Below are positions 61,074-64,000 of a stretch of 64,000 nucleotides of DNA, piece by piece. The stretch comes from Flavobacteriales bacterium (GTDB taxonomy: Bacteria; Bacteroidota; Bacteroidia; UBA10329). The notes beneath the pieces were generated by a model, which saw nothing but the letters and a program-made list of their open reading frames with translations, made no database searches and had not been told where the DNA came from. The DNA lies in NCBI GenBank assembly GCA_021739695.1, contig JAIPBM010000002.1:170869-234868 (forward strand), in the 5' to 3' direction. The translations under genes and the position numbers were made by a program. The stretch's first letter is position 1. Each line of letters starts with the position of its first letter.

Positions 61074-61806
61074 TTTTCGATAATGAGAAGATGGTGACAA
61101 AAGGCGTCAGATTTTTTTCGGAATGAACAGAAAAGTGAGCCTTTTCAAATGTGTTGAGCCACGTTTTTCTAGTATGGAAATGAAAGAATCCAATGGTGTA
61201 AGCAATAAAATTCATAGTGCTTCGCAGGTGTTCAACTACAACTACTTTTCCATTTGGTTTTGTTATTCGATTAAGTTCAGCAAAGAATCCAATTCGCTCC
61301 TTGTCATTCCGAATTTCGTGGGCTGACATAAATACAATTACAAGGTCAATTGTTATGTCATTCAACGGAATTTTCGCTGTTGAAATGGATGTCGTTCCCG
61401 GAAACGGAGTGCTGACCTTCCGCGCTCGTTTGATGGAAACCTCCGTATGTTTTTTGGGGTCGTAAAAATCGAAAGTTTGGAGTTGAGTGGTTCCAAAATG
61501 CTGTTGGATCAACTGGCTTGTCTCGTCAAACCCCGCATGAATGTTCACAATGGTTTTCGGAATCTCATCCAGTTCATTTAACCAGTTGAGAGAATAGAGT
61601 TCCGAGGCATCGTAAACGTAGAAAGTGACCAAAAGAGATATACTTGTTGTAGCTAAGATCAATACTGCGATGACATGCGCCACGGTGGACAAACTCCCCA
61701 AACCGTTAGCAACGATCAGAAGCAAAATGGCCAAACCAAATGCCAGAACGAAGAAATGCCAATTGAAACTTATAACTGTCCAAATACCTTGGAATGGTTT
61801 TCTCAT
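61057..61806 (-). CDS. Membrane-anchored methyltransferase-like protein with atypical SAM motif
   Basis: This 249-residue protein starts at ATG 61806 (ATGA overlap with the DUF2071 gene). Two hydrophobic helices (about 11-32 and 36-60) are followed by a soluble Rossmann-like domain: NIHAGFDETS where motif I is expected, then FDFYDPKKHTEVSIKRARKV, SAHEIRNDKERIGFFAELNR, GKVVVVEHLR and FFHFHTRKTW. The late motifs fit class I methyltransferases, but the GxGxG of motif I is absent. The conserved unusual blocks suggest a distinct subfamily; its substrate is unknown. Confidence 0.7.
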   Translation of the reverse strand: MRKPFQGIWTVISFNWHFFVLAFGLAILLLIVANGLGSLSTVAHVIAVLILATTSISLLVTFYVYDASELYSLNWLNELDEIPKTIVNIHAGFDETSQLIQQHFGTTQLQTFDFYDPKKHTEVSIKRARKVSTPFPGTTSISTAKIPLNDITIDLVIVFMSAHEIRNDKERIGFFAELNRITKPNGKVVVVEHLRSTMNFIAYTIGFFHFHTRKTWLNTFEKAHFSVHSEKNLTPFVTIFSLSKNGTAS

Positions 61807-62543
61807 CCTTTCCACTTTTCTTTTCGTCCCTTCTTCCATGAGTAGGGAATTTCGGTGATGATGAAAGCGTTAGCGAGCTGCTTGCTGCTTAAACCGAGAC
61901 TGTCTAGGTATGCAAATTGCTGATTCAGCACTTCAATTGGTCTTGGGTTCCAATTCTGTCTTACTCCTTCAATGATCAGAACCTCTTTTTTGCTTTCATC
62001 ATAGGTAAAAGTAAATGGCAGCGGACCAGCAAAACGCCTCGCTTCTTTCCAGTCTGAAAAGGGCGATCCCAACGGCAGTTTAGCATCCTCTGTTGCAACA
62101 TTCACCTCAAGTTCGAAATCTGATTTGGTTGAGTCGATTTTCAGAACGCCATTGGTGTTCTCCGAGCGAATGTCCGTTGTGGAATAATTGTAATGGGTGA
62201 ACAGATTACCGAAAAACTCCATTTTCTTTCGGTCCGTTTCTGATTTGATGATGTAGAGACCACGAAGGTTTTTTCCAGCACGGGTCGTGTATCTCACGAA
62301 GATCCGATAGCCGATCAGAAAAAAATCGTTTCCAAGGAATTTTGGAAATCCTTTTGGACGAAGGCCTTTGGTTTGAACCATCGCTACAGCAACAAATGCC
62401 CATTTGTCATCGAACGTGTCAAGACGTAGGCATTCAGGAATGAGCGGCTGTAGATCCTCTTTTGGAATAGCAAACGTGAGAACCACCGAACTATCGAAGT
62501 AAGCATTAACCGCAAACGGATGATCTTTTAGGAAGTCAAGCAT
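61803..62543 (-). CDS. DUF2071 (YqjF-like) family protein
   Basis: This 246-residue cytosolic protein has the DUF2071 layout (acetoacetate-decarboxylase-like fold): VVLTFAIPKEDLQPLIPECL near the N-terminus, FFLIGYRIFVRY and GLYIIKSETDR in the centre. Function is uncharacterised; partner genes are commonly DoxX-like proteins, as here (1 nt between the two). Confidence 0.8.
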   Translation of the reverse strand: MLDFLKDHPFAVNAYFDSSVVLTFAIPKEDLQPLIPECLRLDTFDDKWAFVAVAMVQTKGLRPKGFPKFLGNDFFLIGYRIFVRYTTRAGKNLRGLYIIKSETDRKKMEFFGNLFTHYNYSTTDIRSENTNGVLKIDSTKSDFELEVNVATEDAKLPLGSPFSDWKEARRFAGPLPFTFTYDESKKEVLIIEGVRQNWNPRPIEVLNQQFAYLDSLGLSSKQLANAFIITEIPYSWKKGRKEKWKG

Positions 62544-62544
62544 G

Positions 62545-62919
62545 CTATTTCGGGTTCAATTTGAATTCGCGGTAATAGACAAAAGACACAAACAATACAG
62601 CAAACATGGCGTTAAACCGTCCCCAAAGTAATAGGTCTGGAACCAGAATGAACTCAAGTACATTCATTGTAAGAACAATGACAATTTGAGCAACAGCATT
62701 GAATTTTGAGGCCACTCTGCTCAAAACCCAAACACCCATTAGAATTTCTGAAAAGCCAATGCCTACTGTTAGAAAAGGACCGTAATCAGCGCCTAGAATT
62801 TGGGAGACAATCATTTCGTGCCTCGGAACAAGTCCGAAAACCTTGCAAACAAGTCCGTTTATAAACCAGACCAACGCCACCAAGAAGCCTGAGTATTTGT
62901 ATAAAAGAGACCGATTCAT
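62545..62919 (-). CDS. DoxX-like membrane protein
   Basis: From ATG 62919 the protein has 124 residues and four helices with the DoxX-like pattern (LVWFINGLVCKV, RHEMIVSQILG, GFSEILMGVWVL, LLWGRFNAMFAV). The true start is inside a longer open frame; the 5' part of that frame crosses the divergent promoter region and has no family match. It is first gene of the DoxX, DUF2071, methyltransferase-like, membrane-protein operon. Confidence 0.75.
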   Translation of the reverse strand: MNRSLLYKYSGFLVALVWFINGLVCKVFGLVPRHEMIVSQILGADYGPFLTVGIGFSEILMGVWVLSRVASKFNAVAQIVIVLTMNVLEFILVPDLLLWGRFNAMFAVLFVSFVYYREFKLNPK

Positions 62920-63006
62920 GATGTGGTTTTCGAAAGTAGCGAATATGAAAGCTAAACGATCAAATGTTTCTGCAACAATTGACCGTTCATAACCGTGCTT
63001 GAAGGG

Positions 63007-63014
63007 TATCTTTG
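63007..63014 (+). promoter_or_regulatory. Possible -7 element (TATCTTTG)
   Basis: TATCTTTG matches TAnnTTTG, lies 18 nt before the ATG at 63033 and is followed by CGCGCT like the motif at 51310. The nearest upstream TTG is 25 nt away, longer than usual. Confidence 0.4.
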
Positions 63015-63032
63015 CGCGCTCAAAACCCCAAC

Positions 63033-64000
63033 ATGCGTTTACTCCTTTTTCCTGTTCTCCTTTTTTCATTCTTCATCGCCCACGCGCAATACAAAGACCC
63101 CAAAGGTTATGTGGCGTCCGATTCCAATCAGGTGTCGCCAGCTAAATACAATTGGGAGAAGAACGCTACTTACAAGAAATACACCCGGGAAAGTTATTAT
63201 TTGGTGATGCGCGATAGCGTGAAAATTGCCGTTGATGTCTACATCCCGAAGGTGAAAAAAGGACATCATGGTAAGTTCCCGACCATATTGCACCAATGGC
63301 GCTATTGGAGGAATTTTGAGTTGAAATGGCCATATAGCATGCTAAGCAAAGCACCGAATGGTCCACTCGGAAAGTTCTTCAAGAAGATTGTTGCCAATGG
63401 CTATGTGCTGGTGAGTGTGGATTCGCGCGGGTCGGGCGCATCTGATGGTTGGAGAGCCCATCCTTGGACGGAATCTGAACGAAAAGACATGACCGAGATC
63501 ATCGACCATATCATTGCGCAGCCATGGAGCGATGGGAAAGTGGGTGTGGCTGGCGTTTCTTACAGCGGAACCACTTCCGAATTTGCAGCCATTGAGCAAC
63601 ATCCAGCTGTGAAAGCAGTCGTGAACATGTATTCACTTTTTGATGTGTATCCGGACAATGCTTTCGTTGGCGGAATTCACAACATTGGTTTTACAGAGGT
63701 TTGGGGCGAAGCCAACGAAGCACTGGATAGAAACGAATTGCCTCCAAAGGCTGGCAAGGCCAAGAAATTCGTGAAAGGAGTTTCTATTCCGAAGAAGTTG
63801 TTTGATGGCCGAAGTGCCGAGGGTGTTTTCGAAAAAGCGCAGGAAGATCACAAGCAAAATGCAAACGTGAACGATGGCGCATTTACGATTGTGTACGGCG
63901 ATGACAAGGCCAAGAGTAAAGCGGCAGTCAGTTCAGATGTGTTCAGTCCGCACACCTATTGGAAATTGGAAGATGCCAGCGGAGCTGCCATTTACAACTG
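63033..64000 (+). CDS. CocE/NonD family serine hydrolase (X-Pro dipeptidyl-peptidase S15-like), 5' part
   Basis: Translation from ATG 63033 stays open to the right edge (about 322 residues). It begins with a signal peptide (MRLLLFPVLLFSFFIAHAQ), then YYLVMRDSVKIAVDVYIPK, VSVDSRGSGASDGW, WTESERKDMTEIIDHI and the nucleophile elbow GVSYSGTT, all typical of CocE/NonD hydrolases. These cleave esters or acyl-Pro peptides; the substrate is unknown. The His of the triad and the C-terminal beta domain lie outside the window. Confidence 0.88.
   Translation, partial: MRLLLFPVLLFSFFIAHAQYKDPKGYVASDSNQVSPAKYNWEKNATYKKYTRESYYLVMRDSVKIAVDVYIPKVKKGHHGKFPTILHQWRYWRNFELKWPYSMLSKAPNGPLGKFFKKIVANGYVLVSVDSRGSGASDGWRAHPWTESERKDMTEIIDHIIAQPWSDGKVGVAGVSYSGTTSEFAAIEQHPAVKAVVNMYSLFDVYPDNAFVGGIHNIGFTEVWGEANEALDRNELPPKAGKAKKFVKGVSIPKKLFDGRSAEGVFEKAQEDHKQNANVNDGAFTIVYGDDKAKSKAAVSSDVFSPHTYWKLEDASGAAIYN

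Noticed and set aside
62920..63069. Upstream extension of the DoxX-like frame
   Set aside because: It crosses the divergent promoter region and the start of the CocE/NonD gene, and DoxX-like proteins begin at the MNRSLLYKYSG start.

Overview
The window looks like a chromosomal segment of a Bacteroidota bacterium, most likely a marine or freshwater Flavobacteriia-type heterotroph. Signs of this are type IX secretion (T9SS) type A and type B sorting domains, an SprB-repeat/PKD adhesin-like protein, a DksA-like regulator without zinc cysteines, an ileS-dksA-lspA block, many -7 TAnnTTTG promoter motifs, and very dense packing with 1-23 nt overlaps. I saw no tRNA, rRNA, CRISPR array, transposase or phage gene, and no gene-free stretch reaches 300 bases.

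Layout. 1-2000: tail of a T9SS cargo protein, a tiny sorting-tail-like protein, a YdjM-type membrane protein and an orphan helical protein. 2131-4847 (minus): an ABC transporter operon (ATPase, His-rich permease, two paralogous CxxC secreted proteins) resembling the zinc-regulated PA4063-PA4066-type systems. 4913-20778 (plus): hemB and an ACMSD-like decarboxylase run directly into a surface-glycan cluster with three GT2 glycosyltransferases, WecD-like and WecE-like enzymes, an FdtB-like aminotransferase, an epimerase and three polytopic GT-C-like proteins, with a lipoprotein oligopeptidase B embedded. 20795-30081: two secreted M1 peptidases, DUF192 lipoprotein, HupE/UreJ protein, an unknown secreted protein, a hipBA-type toxin-antitoxin pair, a Gre-like protein and DUF6702. 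30086-33576 (minus): a four-gene pathway predicted to make polyprenyl-phosphate arabinofuranose (UbiA-type phosphoribosyltransferase, DprE1-like, DprE2-like, HAD phosphatase). 33626-37039 (minus): tyrosine catabolism (hppD, hmgA) with a pentapeptide-repeat gene and a four-helix-bundle gene inserted. 37131-44608: large secreted proteins, asd and an unknown secreted protein. 44762-49215 (minus): lspA, dksA-like, ileS. 49366-64000: M28 peptidase, rsmI, radical SAM/SPASM, Pif1-like helicase, T9SS type B adhesin, NUC1 endonuclease, phosphodiesterase lipoprotein, AlkD-like protein, a DoxX/DUF2071/methyltransferase-like cluster, and the start of a CocE/NonD hydrolase.

The genes suggest a cell investing in its envelope: polyprenyl-linked sugar donors (GT2 synthases and the arabinofuranose pathway) feeding GT-C transferases, T9SS-exported surface proteins and secreted peptidases. 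The most unusual structure is a four-helix-bundle gene at 34828-35253 tightly bracketed by imperfect inverted repeats (34797-34828 and 35257-35290), an architecture recalling the intervening sequences of 23S rRNA but placed inside a metabolic operon. Function calls rest on motifs read by eye; no database search was run.
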